44,896 nt of DNA from Calditrichota bacterium (GTDB taxonomy: Bacteria > Electryoneota > Electryoneia > Electryoneales > Electryoneaceae), in contig JAANWZ010000139.1 in the NCBI GenBank assembly GCA_018263585.1, positions 1 through 44,896 on the forward strand. Direction: 5' to 3'. Within the stretch, counting starts at the first letter, position 1. Each line of letters begins with the position of its first letter. The notes under the pieces are model-generated. The model worked only from the letters and a program-made list of their open reading frames with translations, ran no database searches and was not told the origin of the DNA. The translations under genes were made by a program, and so were the position numbers. Shown piece by piece: positions 28,795 to 36,653 of this stretch.

Positions 28795-29261
28795 TCCGCG
28801 CGCGCGACCTTCCCGGACTCGTCTTGCTCGCTGCCTGCGCGGGGATGATCGCGTCCTGTTCGCCCGCGCCGACGTACCGCGGCGAGGACCGCGCGCAGGA
28901 GAGTGAAACGGAGCCCGCCCCTGCGAAGGTCTCCGCCGGCGGCGACATCAGCAGGGGCGATACTCTCTCGGGGTTCGCGAGCTACTACGGGGAGAAGTTC
29001 GCGGGGCGGAAGACGGCGAACGGCGAGGTGTTCGACCCCGAAAAGCTGACCGCGGCGCATCGCGAGTTGCCGTTCGGCACGATCCTCGAGGTGACGCTTG
29101 TCTCGACGGGAAGATCGATCCGCGTGCGCATAAACGACCGCGGCCCGTACGCGCGGGACCGCATTCTCGACCTGAGCAGGGAGGCTGCGCGGCGGATCGG
29201 GCTCATCGAGAGCGGCGTCGGCTACGTGGAGGCTACCATCGTTTCGCTGGGCGGCCAATGA
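28791..29261 (+). CDS. rlpA: RlpA-like lipoprotein (double-psi beta-barrel)
   Basis: 156 residues. The signal peptide ends in a lipobox IASC (Cys 23), so the protein is lipid-anchored, probably in the outer membrane. After about 35 linker residues comes a double-psi beta-barrel: SGFASYYGEKFAGRKTANGEVFD, LTAAHRELPFGTILEVT and VRINDRGPYARDRILDLSREAARRIG. In RlpA these form a lytic transglycosylase that cuts denuded peptidoglycan; the H and D residues (AAHRELP, NDRGPY) are present. There is no C-terminal SPOR domain, unlike E. coli RlpA. It overlaps pyrD upstream and cdsA downstream by 4 bases each. Confidence 0.93.
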   Translation: MIRARDLPGLVLLAACAGMIASCSPAPTYRGEDRAQESETEPAPAKVSAGGDISRGDTLSGFASYYGEKFAGRKTANGEVFDPEKLTAAHRELPFGTILEVTLVSTGRSIRVRINDRGPYARDRILDLSREAARRIGLIESGVGYVEATIVSLGGQ

Positions 29262-30118
29262 AGAAAGAGCTGATTCGCCGGGCTTTCGTCATCATCTGGG
29301 GCGTGCCGCTGGTCACGGTGTGCGCGTGGTTCGGCGGCTGGGTGTTCACCGCCGGGGTCGCGGCCGTGAGCGCGATCGCGATCTACGAGACGATGAAGAT
29401 GTTGCTGCCGGAGCGGCGCTATCTGACCGGTTCGCTGTTCGCGGCGCTGCTCGCCGGCCTGCTCCCGTTCGCGCTCGCGCTGCAGGGGCTTGCGGCGCTG
29501 CTCTGGCTGTTCGTCGCGGCGCTCGTAGCCGCGGGGTCGCTCGCGATCGCCCACCCGCCGCAGGTCGGCGCGCGCCTGTTCACCGTGATGGTGTTTTCGC
29601 TCACCTACATCTGCTTCCCGTTCACCGCCGTGCTCCTGCTGCGTCACGACCCGGTCTGGTCCACGAACCTGCTCGGCGCGGGGATCGTGCTCTACCTGTG
29701 GGGGGGAGTGTGGGTTGCGGACACTGCAGCGTATTTCGTCGGCCGCAGGTGGGGGCGGATCCAGCTCGCGGCGCTCGTTTCCCCGAACAAGACGGTGGAG
29801 GGGGCGGTCGCGTGTATCGTGTCCGCGTTCGTGTGGACGCTCCCGGTCGGGTACGCGTTCGGCGGGATTCTCGCGATCCGGGACCGCATCGCGCTCGGCG
29901 CGATCATCGGCATCCTCGCGATCATCGGCGACCTCGCGGAGAGCTCGCTGAAGCGGGCCGCGCGCATCAAGGACACCGGCGGCATCTTCCCCGGGCACGG
30001 TGGCATGCTCGACCGCTTCGACAGCCAGTTATTCGTGCAGCCGGCCGCCTACCTGTACCTCGTCGCGGCGGGAGTGCTCGCCCCGCCCTCGCCGGTAGTG
30101 TTCAACCTGTTTCTCTGA
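29258..30118 (+). CDS. cdsA: Phosphatidate cytidylyltransferase
   Basis: 286 residues with about eight membrane segments. It makes CDP-diacylglycerol from CTP and phosphatidic acid, the branch point of phospholipid synthesis. The C-terminal CDP-diglyceride synthase signature is present: SSLKRAARIKDTGGIFPGHGGMLDRFDS, with the metal-binding Asp residues. ADTAAYFVGRRWGR and VSPNKTVEGAVA precede it, also conserved. Its ATG overlaps the rlpA stop. It is the last gene of the operon and is convergent with the small barrel gene 22 bases away. Confidence 0.96.
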   Translation: MKKELIRRAFVIIWGVPLVTVCAWFGGWVFTAGVAAVSAIAIYETMKMLLPERRYLTGSLFAALLAGLLPFALALQGLAALLWLFVAALVAAGSLAIAHPPQVGARLFTVMVFSLTYICFPFTAVLLLRHDPVWSTNLLGAGIVLYLWGGVWVADTAAYFVGRRWGRIQLAALVSPNKTVEGAVACIVSAFVWTLPVGYAFGGILAIRDRIALGAIIGILAIIGDLAESSLKRAARIKDTGGIFPGHGGMLDRFDSQLFVQPAAYLYLVAAGVLAPPSPVVFNLFL

Positions 30119-30140
30119 TTCACGCGGTCCGCGCGGCCGG

Positions 30141-30851
30141 TCAGTACAGCGACAGCCCGAACGCGGCTGTGAACACGTGATGGTGCGCCGAGGCGGAGCC
30201 CGGCGCGCCGATCGACGCCGCCTCCGGCCCGATGTACAGGTACGGCCGGTCGCTGTCGGAGAGGAAGCTGGTAAAAGAAGTCATGTAGCGCAGTTCGAAG
30301 AAACCCGTGTCGTTGTACGCGGGAAAGCGGAAGCGAACGCCGAGCACGACTCCGGCGTCGAACAGGTTCGTGTTCTCGATGTCGAATGTCTTGTCCCGGC
30401 GGCGGGTGGGAAACTCGACGGTGAGTTGGTCGCCGACCAGCACCGCGACACTCGGCCCCGCGAACAGGACAGCGCTCGTGTGACGGTCCGGCCACAGGTC
30501 GTACTGGCCGAGCACAGGCAGTTCGATGTACGTGAGCAGCAGGCTTGCGCTCTCGACCGGCGCGTCCGCGCTGCCGGTGTAGCCGTATCCCTTCATCCGG
30601 TACAGGAGTTCGGGCTGGAGCGAAAACTGCTGAGTCGCGTTCCATGTGAACTGGACGCCGCCGGTGAGCCCGGGGTTCATGTTCCGCGACAGTCCTTCCT
30701 GTCCAACGTAGTTGCCGGTGGCGGCGGAGATGCTGTAGCCGAGTGTGAGCCCGTACTCGAAGCGTGCCTTCTTCGCGGCGCCCGCGGGCATCGCGGCGAG
30801 CAGGGCAAGCGTGACAAGCCACGGCGTGTGCCTGATCGGAATGCGGATCAA
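30141..30851 (-). CDS. Outer-membrane beta-barrel protein, PorT-like
   Basis: About 236 residues. A TTG at 30851 is taken as start, because GGGAGG (30861-30856) sits five bases before it and a signal peptide (IRHTPWLVTLALLAAMPAGAA) follows at once; no ATG or GTG fits as well. The mature part alternates hydrophobic and polar residues in about eight strands: FEYGLTLGYSISAATGNYV, GLTGGVQFTWNATQQFSLQPELLYRMKG and ALLTYIELPVLGQYDLW. It ends FTAAFGLSLY with a terminal aromatic. Strands of this type (LQPELLYRMKG, YIELPVLGQY) are the hallmark of the PorT/OMP_b-brl family common in the Bacteroidetes group. Role unknown. Confidence 0.8.
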   Translation of the reverse strand: MIRIPIRHTPWLVTLALLAAMPAGAAKKARFEYGLTLGYSISAATGNYVGQEGLSRNMNPGLTGGVQFTWNATQQFSLQPELLYRMKGYGYTGSADAPVESASLLLTYIELPVLGQYDLWPDRHTSAVLFAGPSVAVLVGDQLTVEFPTRRRDKTFDIENTNLFDAGVVLGVRFRFPAYNDTGFFELRYMTSFTSFLSDSDRPYLYIGPEAASIGAPGSASAHHHVFTAAFGLSLY

Positions 30852-30889
30852 AGGGCCTCCCGTTCGATTCAGTTCCTCGATCTGAGCGG

Positions 30890-30897
30890 CAAAGATA
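30890..30897 (-). promoter_or_regulatory. Bacteroidetes-like -10 box of the small barrel gene
   Basis: TATCTTTG on the minus strand is an exact TAnnTTTG, 39 bases upstream of the TTG start at 30851. No good -35 is found at 16-19 bases, so this is judged on the -10 alone. The rest of 30898-31054 shows no gene. Confidence 0.45.
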
Positions 30898-31054
30898 GTA
30901 CGATCTCGCGGGCGTCGAGGAGCTGGACAGAGCGGAGAGGTTGCGCGCTGGGAGTGGACGAGAGCTCGCCGGGAACGGTCCGCGCGCTCGTGAGTACAGT
31001 AGAAAAGCACGCGCACAAATGCCGCGAGGCGCGAGCGGGAGCGGCCGAGACCGC

Positions 31055-31083
31055 TTGCGTCCGCGGGCTCCGCCGTGTAGCTT
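31055..31083 (+). promoter_or_regulatory. Promoter of tRNA-Asp
   Basis: TTGCGT (31055-31060) and TAGCTT (31078-31083) are 17 bases apart, and the -10 continues as TAGCTTTC. Transcription would begin near 31090, leaving about 28 bases of 5-prime leader before the tRNA. Confidence 0.5.
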
Positions 31084-31117
31084 TCGCGGTCGTTGACAGC
31101 GAGTGTCATCCGCCCTC

Positions 31118-31192
31118 GGGGCAGTAGCTCAGTTTGGTTAGAGTGTCGGCCTGTCACGCCGAAGGTCGCGGGTTCGAGTCCCGTCTGCCCCG
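31118..31192 (+). tRNA. tRNA-Asp (anticodon GTC)
   Basis: 75 bases forming a full cloverleaf. The acceptor arm is GGGGCAG with CTGCCCC. The D arm is GCTC/GAGT with a 10-base loop. The anticodon stem is TCGGC/GCCGA around the loop CTGTCAC, giving anticodon GTC. The T arm is GCGGG/CCCGT with TTCGAGT. The discriminator is G, as expected for Asp. CCA is not encoded. Confidence 0.97.
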
Positions 31193-31201
31193 CCCATCGT
31201 T

Positions 31202-31230
31202 CGCCCTTCCCGCACTCGGGGAGGGCGTTT
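31202..31230 (+). terminator. Intrinsic terminator after tRNA-Asp
   Basis: CGCCCTTCCC (31202-31211) pairs with GGGGAGGGCG (31218-31227) in a 10-bp stem with one G-T pair and a 6-base loop, followed by TTT. It begins 10 bases after the tRNA. Confidence 0.75.
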
Positions 31231-31625
31231 CAGCTCAGCGGGCCGGGGTCTTGTCGCTGCGGAGCAGGCTCTCTCACCCACGGGTGGCTCTCCTGTTCGC
31301 GTTGCCGGCCGGTTCTGCCTGGTTCCTGATTCGCCTGCTTCCACGCGGTTCGAATCTCGCACCCCTTGTTTTTCCTGAAGTTATCGGACGAGATCGTTCG
31401 GCCGAGTACGTGTCGGGCGGCAAAGTAGAAAACGCGAAACCGTCTCCCGCGGCGGCTCCGCGCAATCCTTTTCTTCACGCCGGATTAGCGTTACTTTCCC
31501 CTGCAGGAGCCGGGTCCCCGACTGTCCGCGTGACTGTTGTCGGGCCCGGTTCCTTTGACCTCGACAACCTGGAGGCGGATCGGAAGAAACCGGCGGGCAC
31601 GGCTCGCAACCCGAAAGGAGGGATC
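31231..31625 (+). other. Non-coding leader region upstream of rocD-like gene
   Basis: A reading frame stays open here in line with the aminotransferase, and even runs back through the tRNA. Its composition and the position of the real ribosome site argue against coding. A possible -10, TACTTTCC (31492-31499), is preceded by a T/C-rich -35 region. Otherwise nothing recognised; no family A, B or C repeat. Confidence 0.5.
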
Positions 31626-32858
31626 ATGCTGACAGCGGCCACCGCGACCTCTCAGGCCTTCATCGACCTGGAAGCGAAGTACGGCGCGCACAATTACCAT
31701 CCGCTGCCCATCGTGATTGAGCGCGGTCAAGGGGTCTGGGTCTGGGATCCGGACGGGAACCGTTACATGGATTGTCTGGCCGCGTACAGCGCCCTCAACC
31801 AGGGGTACAACCACCCCCGCATCATGGAGGCCGCGCGGAAACAGATCGACGCCGGAATCACGCTCACAAGCCGCGCGTTCTACAACACCCACCTCGGCAA
31901 CTTCCTCAAGCTCGTCTCCGAAGTGACCGGGCACGACCGCGTGCTCCCGATGAACACCGGCGCGGAAGCGGTCGAGTCTTCGATCAAGCTCGCCCGCCGC
32001 TGGGGTTACTGGAAGAAGGGAGTCCCGCACGACAAGGCCGAGATCATCGTGTTCGACGGCAACTTCCACGGCCGCACGACCACGATCGTCGGGTTCAGCT
32101 CCGACGACAGCTACCGTGATGGGTTCGGCCCGTTCACACCCGGGTTCAAGCTCGTCGAATTCGGCGACCTCGAGGCGTTCGAGAAGGCGATCACGGAGAA
32201 CACGGTCGCGATCCTGATCGAACCGATCCAGGCGGAGGGCGGGATTTTGATTCCGCCGCGCGGGTACCTGAAGGCGATGGAGCAGATCTGCCGCGAGAAC
32301 AACATCCTGTTCATGGCGGACGAGATCCAGACCGGGCTCGGCCGCACCGGGAAGATGTTCGCGCTCGAACATGAGAACGTGCGGCCCGATGTGTTCATGC
32401 TCGCAAAGGCGATCAGCGGCGGGTTCATGCCGGTCTCCGTGGTCACCGCGAACGAGGAGGTGATGGAGGTGTTCACGCCCGGTTCGCACGGGAGCACGTA
32501 CGGCGGCAACCCGCTCGGCGCGGTGGTTGCGCACGAGGCGCTCAGCGTGATCATCGAAGAAAACCTCCCCCGTCGCGCCGCCGAGATGGGCGAATACTTC
32601 GTCGGGAATCTGCGCCGGATCGACAGTCCGCACGTGAAGGAGATCCGCGCGCGCGGGATGCTCGTCGGCGTCGAGATCAACGGGGAGAACGGCAACGCGC
32701 GCCCGTTCTGCGAAGCGCTCAAGGAAAAGGGCATCCTCGCGAAGGAGACGCACGAGAGCGTGATCCGGTTCGCCCCGCCGCTCGTGATCACGCAGGACGA
32801 GATCGACTGGGCGCTGGAACGGATCGAGCAGGTGCTCACCGTGGAGGCGCCTGTCTGA
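31626..32858 (+). CDS. rocD: Ornithine aminotransferase-like class III aminotransferase
   Basis: 410 residues from ATG 31626, which follows an ideal AAAGGAGG ribosome site. The enzyme converts ornithine and 2-oxoglutarate to glutamate semialdehyde and glutamate using PLP. It shows KYGAHNYHPLPIVIERGQGVWVWDPDG at the start, as in known ornithine aminotransferases. LPMNTGAEAVESSIKLARRWGY, FDGNFHGRTTTIVGFSSD and the class III signature FMADEIQTGLGRTGKMFALEHE follow. The PLP lysine is in MLAKAISGGFMPVS, and HGSTYGGNPLGA is also present. Length matches the family. It is monocistronic, between the tRNA and a repeat field, so pathway context is absent. Confidence 0.93.
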   Translation: MLTAATATSQAFIDLEAKYGAHNYHPLPIVIERGQGVWVWDPDGNRYMDCLAAYSALNQGYNHPRIMEAARKQIDAGITLTSRAFYNTHLGNFLKLVSEVTGHDRVLPMNTGAEAVESSIKLARRWGYWKKGVPHDKAEIIVFDGNFHGRTTTIVGFSSDDSYRDGFGPFTPGFKLVEFGDLEAFEKAITENTVAILIEPIQAEGGILIPPRGYLKAMEQICRENNILFMADEIQTGLGRTGKMFALEHENVRPDVFMLAKAISGGFMPVSVVTANEEVMEVFTPGSHGSTYGGNPLGAVVAHEALSVIIEENLPRRAAEMGEYFVGNLRRIDSPHVKEIRARGMLVGVEINGENGNARPFCEALKEKGILAKETHESVIRFAPPLVITQDEIDWALERIEQVLTVEAPV

Positions 32859-32956
32859 TTCGCACCCGGGAGTGACAGCAACAGGCTGCCGGCGGGCGCA
32901 CGCGGGCGGCCTGTTCTCGCTCTGCGGGGGGAATCGGCCGACGGGGACCCGGAACA

Positions 32957-33022
32957 GGCCCGTGGTTGCTTGCAACCGCGGCTGATCCGACAGTGTAAGA
33001 CCCGAGGCTGAATCCCCGGGCC
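32957..33022 (-). repeat. Family A repeat, reversed copy
   Basis: A full reversed copy: GGCCC at the left end, GGGCC at the right, the hairpin GTGGTTGC-TTGCAACCGC, and CCCGAGGC/ATCCCCGGG. It differs from the 85-152 copy at several stem positions, yet both hairpins still close, mostly with G-T pairs. Confidence 0.8.
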
Positions 33023-33029
33023 ACACGTG

Positions 33030-33330
33030 CGTGTCATCCTGAACCCGAAGCGCCGTCGGTGTGGCGCGCCCTCGGTGTCATCCTGAACCCGAAGCGCCGT
33101 CAGTGCGGCGCGCCCTCGGTGTCATCCTGAACCCGAAGCGCCGGTCTGTTTCGGCGCGAAGGGTGAAGGATCTACTGGCCGGTACCGCCCAGGGCGCGTG
33201 TCGAATGACTGGGGGATGGTATATCGCGTAGATCCTTCACTTCGCGCGGCAAACAGACGCCGCGCTTGTTCAGGATGACACTGAGCGCGCCGCCTCAACA
33301 AATACAGACGGCGGCGCGGTTCAGGATGAC
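33030..33330. repeat. Family B composite element with three tandem left modules
   Basis: Three head-to-tail modules start with GTCATCCTGAACCCGAA (about 33034, 33078 and 33121). Each holds a hairpin with an 8-base loop; in the third the loop is GTCTGTTT (33144-33151) on a GCGCCG stem. Then TGAAGGATCTAC (33164-33175) pairs with GTAGATCCTTCA (33228-33239) over a 52-base centre. On the right, GCGCGGC-AAACAGAC-GCCGCGC (33244-33265) leads to GTTCAGGATGACA. A further hairpin with a 15-base loop (33287-33317) leads to another TTCAGGATGACA. The left and right modules are mirror images. Confidence 0.85.
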
Positions 33331-33339
33331 AGTCTGGCA

Positions 33340-33460
33340 GGCCCGTGGTTGCTTGCAACCGCGGCTGATCCGACAGTGTAAGACCGGAGGCTGAATCCCC
33401 GGGCCACGCGCCGGGAGCCCGGCCTGCAAGCAGGCGCGGGGCATACAGCGATGCTCGCAT
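33340..33460 (-). repeat. Second reversed family A copy and reversed CCTGCAAGCAGG segment
   Basis: 33340-33405 repeats 32957-33022 almost exactly, so a family B element is bracketed by two same-orientation family A copies. From 33411, GCCCGGCCTGCAAGCAGGCG is the reverse complement of the segment near 3750. The remainder up to 33570 shows nothing else recognised. Confidence 0.75.
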
Positions 33461-33574
33461 CTCCTGTCCCGTGTGGATGTTCGCCCGTGCGGGCTTGCCC
33501 GCGCGGATAAGCGAACTCAGCATGTTGGATCGGGATATTCCTTTCGAGTATCAGTGTAGCAGTACACCCCGTGT

Positions 33575-33603
33575 TTTGCCCCCGCCCGGCGCACCCGTAT
33601 ATT
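33575..33603 (+). promoter_or_regulatory. Promoter of glgP
   Basis: TTTGCC (33575-33580), or TTGCCC one base later, lies 17 or 16 bases before TATATT (33598-33603), which continues as TATATTCA. Predicted start is near 33610, giving about 50 bases of leader before ATG 33662. Confidence 0.55.
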
Positions 33604-33661
33604 CACCTCCTGCCGGATGCCGTTCACCCGGGAATCACAGCAATCCGTCAAGGACGAATAG

Positions 33662-36220
33662 ATGCGCCGCCTCCACGCCCTGCGCGTAATTCCATCCCTG
33701 CCCGAACCGATCGAGCGCCTGCGCACGCTCGCGCACGACCTGCACTGGACGTGGAACCACGAGGCGATCGACCTGTTTCGCCGGCTCGACCCGTTCCACT
33801 GGCGCGAGGTCGGGCAGAATCCGATCCGCCAGATCGCGGAACTGCCGCAGGAAACGCTGCAGGAAGCGGCTCAGGATAAGGCGTTCCTCGCGCTGCTCGA
33901 CCAGGTCTGGGAGGATTTCGCGCGCTACCGTTCGGACAGCGCGTGGTTCCAGGCCGAGCATCCGGAAGACGGGGACATGCGTGTCGCCTACCTCTCGATG
34001 GAGTTCGGGCTGCACGAGTGCCTGCCGATGTATTCCGGCGGGCTCGGTGTGCTCGCGGGCGACCACCTGAAGGCGGCGAGCGACCTCGGGATTCCGCTCG
34101 TCGCGATCGGGCTCTTCTACCGGCGCGGCTACTTCCGCCAGTACCTGAACGCCGACGGCTGGCAGCAGGAGAACTACCCGCTCTACGACACGTTCACGCT
34201 CCCCGTCGAACAGGTGCTCGGCGATGACGGCGACCCGGTCGAGTTCACGATGGATCTCGCCGGACGCCCGGTGGTCGTTCAGATCTGGAAGGTGCAGGTT
34301 GGCCGGGTTCCGCTCTATCTGCTCGACACGAGCCACCTCGACAACCATTCCGACGACCGCCGGATCACGGAGATCCTCTACGGCGGCGACACGGAGATGC
34401 GTATCCGCCAGGAGATCATCCTCGGGATCGGCGGGATGAAGGCGCTCGTCGAGCTCGGGCTGCACTGCACCGTGTTCCACATGAACGAAGGCCACAGCGC
34501 GTTTCTCGCGCTCGAGCGGATCCGCCGGCGGATGGAGCTGCACCAGCTCACGTTCGATGAAGCCCGCGAGGCGACGCGCGTCTCCCACGCGTTCACAACC
34601 CACACTCCTGTGCCCGCGGGAATCGACCAGTTCAGCCAGGAGTTGATGGACAAGTACTTCAGGGCGTACCGCGAGCTGATCGGGCTCGACCGCACGGCGT
34701 TCCTCGCGCTCGGCGGCGCCGATGCGAACGATCCGAGCTCGCCGTTCAACATGGCTACGATGGCGATCAACCTGTCGGCGTGCGTGAACGGCGTCAGCCG
34801 CAAGCACGGCGAAGTGTCGCGGAGGATGTGGCGGCGCCTGTGGCCCTCGCTCGCGCTCAACGAGATCCCGATCGACTCTGTGACGAACGGCGTGCACGCG
34901 AGCAGCTGGCTGTCGCCTGAGATGGCGCACGTGTTCGACCGCTATCTCGGCCCCGACTGGCAGCAGGACGGGCGGGATTTCGAATACTGGTCGCGGATCG
35001 AGAAGATCTCGAACGAGGAACTGTGGCGGGCGAAGGAGCGCGCACGGCAACGCCTGATCACGTTCGCGCGCGAGCGGCTCGCGAGCCAGCTCGAACGCCG
35101 CGGGGAGACGCGGGCGACGGTGGAACGGGCCGCCGACGCGCTCGACATGGAGGCGCTCACGATCGGGTTCGCGCGCCGGTTTGCGACATACAAACGCGCG
35201 AACCTGCTGTTGAGCGACAAGCAGCGGCTCGTGCGCCTGCTCTCCGACCCGGAACGGCCGGTGCAGGTGATCATCGCCGGCAAGGCCCACCCGCGCGACG
35301 AACCGGGCAAGAACCTGATCCGCGAGATCATCCACTTCGCACGCGAGGAAGGCGTGCGCGACAGGATCGTGTTCCTCGAGGACCATGACATCAACGTCGC
35401 CCGCCACCTCGTGCAAGGCTGCGATGTGTGGCTGAACACGCCGCGCGCGCCGATGGAGGCCTCCGGCACAAGCGGGATGAAGGCGGCGCTCAATGGCACG
35501 CTGCACTGCAGCACGCTCGACGGCTGGTGGGCGGAGGGGTACCACCCCGAGATCGGGTGGACGATCGGCCACGGCGAAGTTTACGAAGAGCCCGATGAAC
35601 AGGATCAGATCGAGTCGGAGCTGCTCTACGACCTGCTCGAGAAGGAGATCATCCCGCTCTTCTACCACCGCAATCAGGGCCGGATCCCGCGCGAGTGGAC
35701 GGAAACGATCAAGCGTTCGCTGGTGCGGATCTGCCCGCAGTTCAGCACGGGCCGGATGGTGCGCGGATACGTGGAACAGGCGTACCTGCCGAACCACCGG
35801 CACATGCAGCGGGTGACCGGGGACGATTTTGCGCGCGCGAAAGAGCTGTGCGCGTGGAAGAAGCGGCTGGCGAACGCGTGGCAGGACGTCAAGCTGGGCG
35901 CGGTCGATGTTGACACCCACCGCAAGCTGACTGTCGGCGACCGCGTCCCGGTCGCCGCGACGATCCAGCTCGGCGCGTTGCAACCGGATGACGTCCGCGT
36001 CGAAACGTTCATCGGCCGTGTCGGCGGGGAACGGGACATCGATGCCGGGGAGGGAGTCCCGATGCAACCCGGCGAACTGGGAAAGGACGGGTCGGTCAGA
36101 TACTCGGGGGAGATCCGCTGCGATCACTCGGGCGTGTACGCGTTTTCCGTGCGCGTGCTCCCCGACCACCCGGACATGAGATCGCCGCACGATCTGAGGC
36201 TGGTGGCGTGGGAAGAGTAG
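33662..36220 (+). CDS. glgP: Alpha-glucan (glycogen/maltodextrin) phosphorylase, GT35
   Basis: 852 residues, with AAGGA at 33650-33654 before the ATG. It cuts alpha-1,4-glucan with phosphate to give glucose-1-phosphate. The start LRTLAHDLHWTWNHEAIDLFRRLDPFHWRE and the block VAYLSMEFGLHECLPMYSGGLGVLAGDHLKAASDLG match the short bacterial and archaeal type (TIGR02094-like), not the E. coli MalP type. FHMNEGHSAFLALER and TTHTPVPAGIDQF are conserved. The PLP lysine is at about 607 in GTSGMKAALNG, followed by GTLHCSTLDGWW. The last 110 residues form the beta-rich extension usual for this subtype. It is monocistronic with repeats on both sides. Confidence 0.95.
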   Translation: MRRLHALRVIPSLPEPIERLRTLAHDLHWTWNHEAIDLFRRLDPFHWREVGQNPIRQIAELPQETLQEAAQDKAFLALLDQVWEDFARYRSDSAWFQAEHPEDGDMRVAYLSMEFGLHECLPMYSGGLGVLAGDHLKAASDLGIPLVAIGLFYRRGYFRQYLNADGWQQENYPLYDTFTLPVEQVLGDDGDPVEFTMDLAGRPVVVQIWKVQVGRVPLYLLDTSHLDNHSDDRRITEILYGGDTEMRIRQEIILGIGGMKALVELGLHCTVFHMNEGHSAFLALERIRRRMELHQLTFDEAREATRVSHAFTTHTPVPAGIDQFSQELMDKYFRAYRELIGLDRTAFLALGGADANDPSSPFNMATMAINLSACVNGVSRKHGEVSRRMWRRLWPSLALNEIPIDSVTNGVHASSWLSPEMAHVFDRYLGPDWQQDGRDFEYWSRIEKISNEELWRAKERARQRLITFARERLASQLERRGETRATVERAADALDMEALTIGFARRFATYKRANLLLSDKQRLVRLLSDPERPVQVIIAGKAHPRDEPGKNLIREIIHFAREEGVRDRIVFLEDHDINVARHLVQGCDVWLNTPRAPMEASGTSGMKAALNGTLHCSTLDGWWAEGYHPEIGWTIGHGEVYEEPDEQDQIESELLYDLLEKEIIPLFYHRNQGRIPREWTETIKRSLVRICPQFSTGRMVRGYVEQAYLPNHRHMQRVTGDDFARAKELCAWKKRLANAWQDVKLGAVDVDTHRKLTVGDRVPVAATIQLGALQPDDVRVETFIGRVGGERDIDAGEGVPMQPGELGKDGSVRYSGEIRCDHSGVYAFSVRVLPDHPDMRSPHDLRLVAWEE

Positions 36221-36232
36221 TGGAACGCGGGT

Positions 36233-36299
36233 GGCCCGGGGCTTCAGCCTCGGGTCTCATCTCCCGGCGGCCAGCCGCGGTTGCGAGCAACCGCGGGCC
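36233..36299 (+). repeat. Family A repeat, full forward copy
   Basis: It starts 13 bases after the glgP stop. GGCCC and GGGCC ends enclose CCCGGGGC-TTCA-GCCTCGGG and CCGCGGTTGC-GA-GCAACCGCGG, both fully paired apart from one G-T. The central linker (ATCTCCCGGCGGCCA) differs from that of the other copies. Confidence 0.85.
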
Positions 36300-36306
36300 T
36301 GCAGGA

Positions 36307-36552
36307 GTGTCATCCTGAACCGCGCCGCCGTCTGTGTCTGTTGAGGCGGCGCGAGTGAAGGATGTACGCGGTACACCACCCGGCGGTTGTTCCATCCACA
36401 CCCTGGGTGGTTGTTGCTGGTAGATCCTTCACCCCCGCACAAACAGACGTGCGGGGGTTCAGGATGACACGGATGGCCGCACAAACAGACGTGCGGGGGT
36501 TCAGGATGACACGGATGGCCGCACAAACAGACGTGCGAGCGTTCAGGATGAC
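36307..36552. repeat. Family B composite element with three tandem right modules
   Basis: On the left, GTGTCATCCTGAAC is followed by a 9-bp stem CGCGCCGCC (36321-36329) with GGCGGCGCG (36345-36353) and a 15-base loop. GTGAAGGAT (36355) pairs with ATCCTTCAC (36424-36432). On the right are three tandem modules with AAACAGAC loops at 36441, 36483 and 36525, an exact 42-base period. Each is followed by GTTCAGGATGACAC. The first stem is 10 bp (ACCCCCGCAC). Element 33030-33330 has its extra copies mainly on the left, this one on the right. Confidence 0.85.
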
Positions 36553-36653
36553 ACCTGATGACCCTTCGAGCCACATGGGTTGGTGACTCTTAGAGCCACG
36601 TGATACGGTACAGTAATGACGCGGTGCGGACACCGCCGCGCCGGGACAGCGTG

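Noticed and set aside
31134-31625. N-terminal extension of the ornithine aminotransferase
   Set aside because: It would begin inside tRNA-Asp and run through a terminator. The AAAGGAGG site directly before ATG 31626 and the family alignment fix the start.
33635-36190. An 851-codon open frame antisense to glgP, and similar long antisense frames opposite purL, guaB, trkH and the TonB-receptor-like gene
   Set aside because: High GC makes antisense frames long. Their translations are Arg/Ala/Asp/Val-rich with no known motifs, while the opposite strand carries clear conserved proteins.
36434-36552. CRISPR-like 42-base periodicity in family B
   Set aside because: The whole period is repeated, including the would-be spacers, and only three copies exist as parts of a hairpin element.
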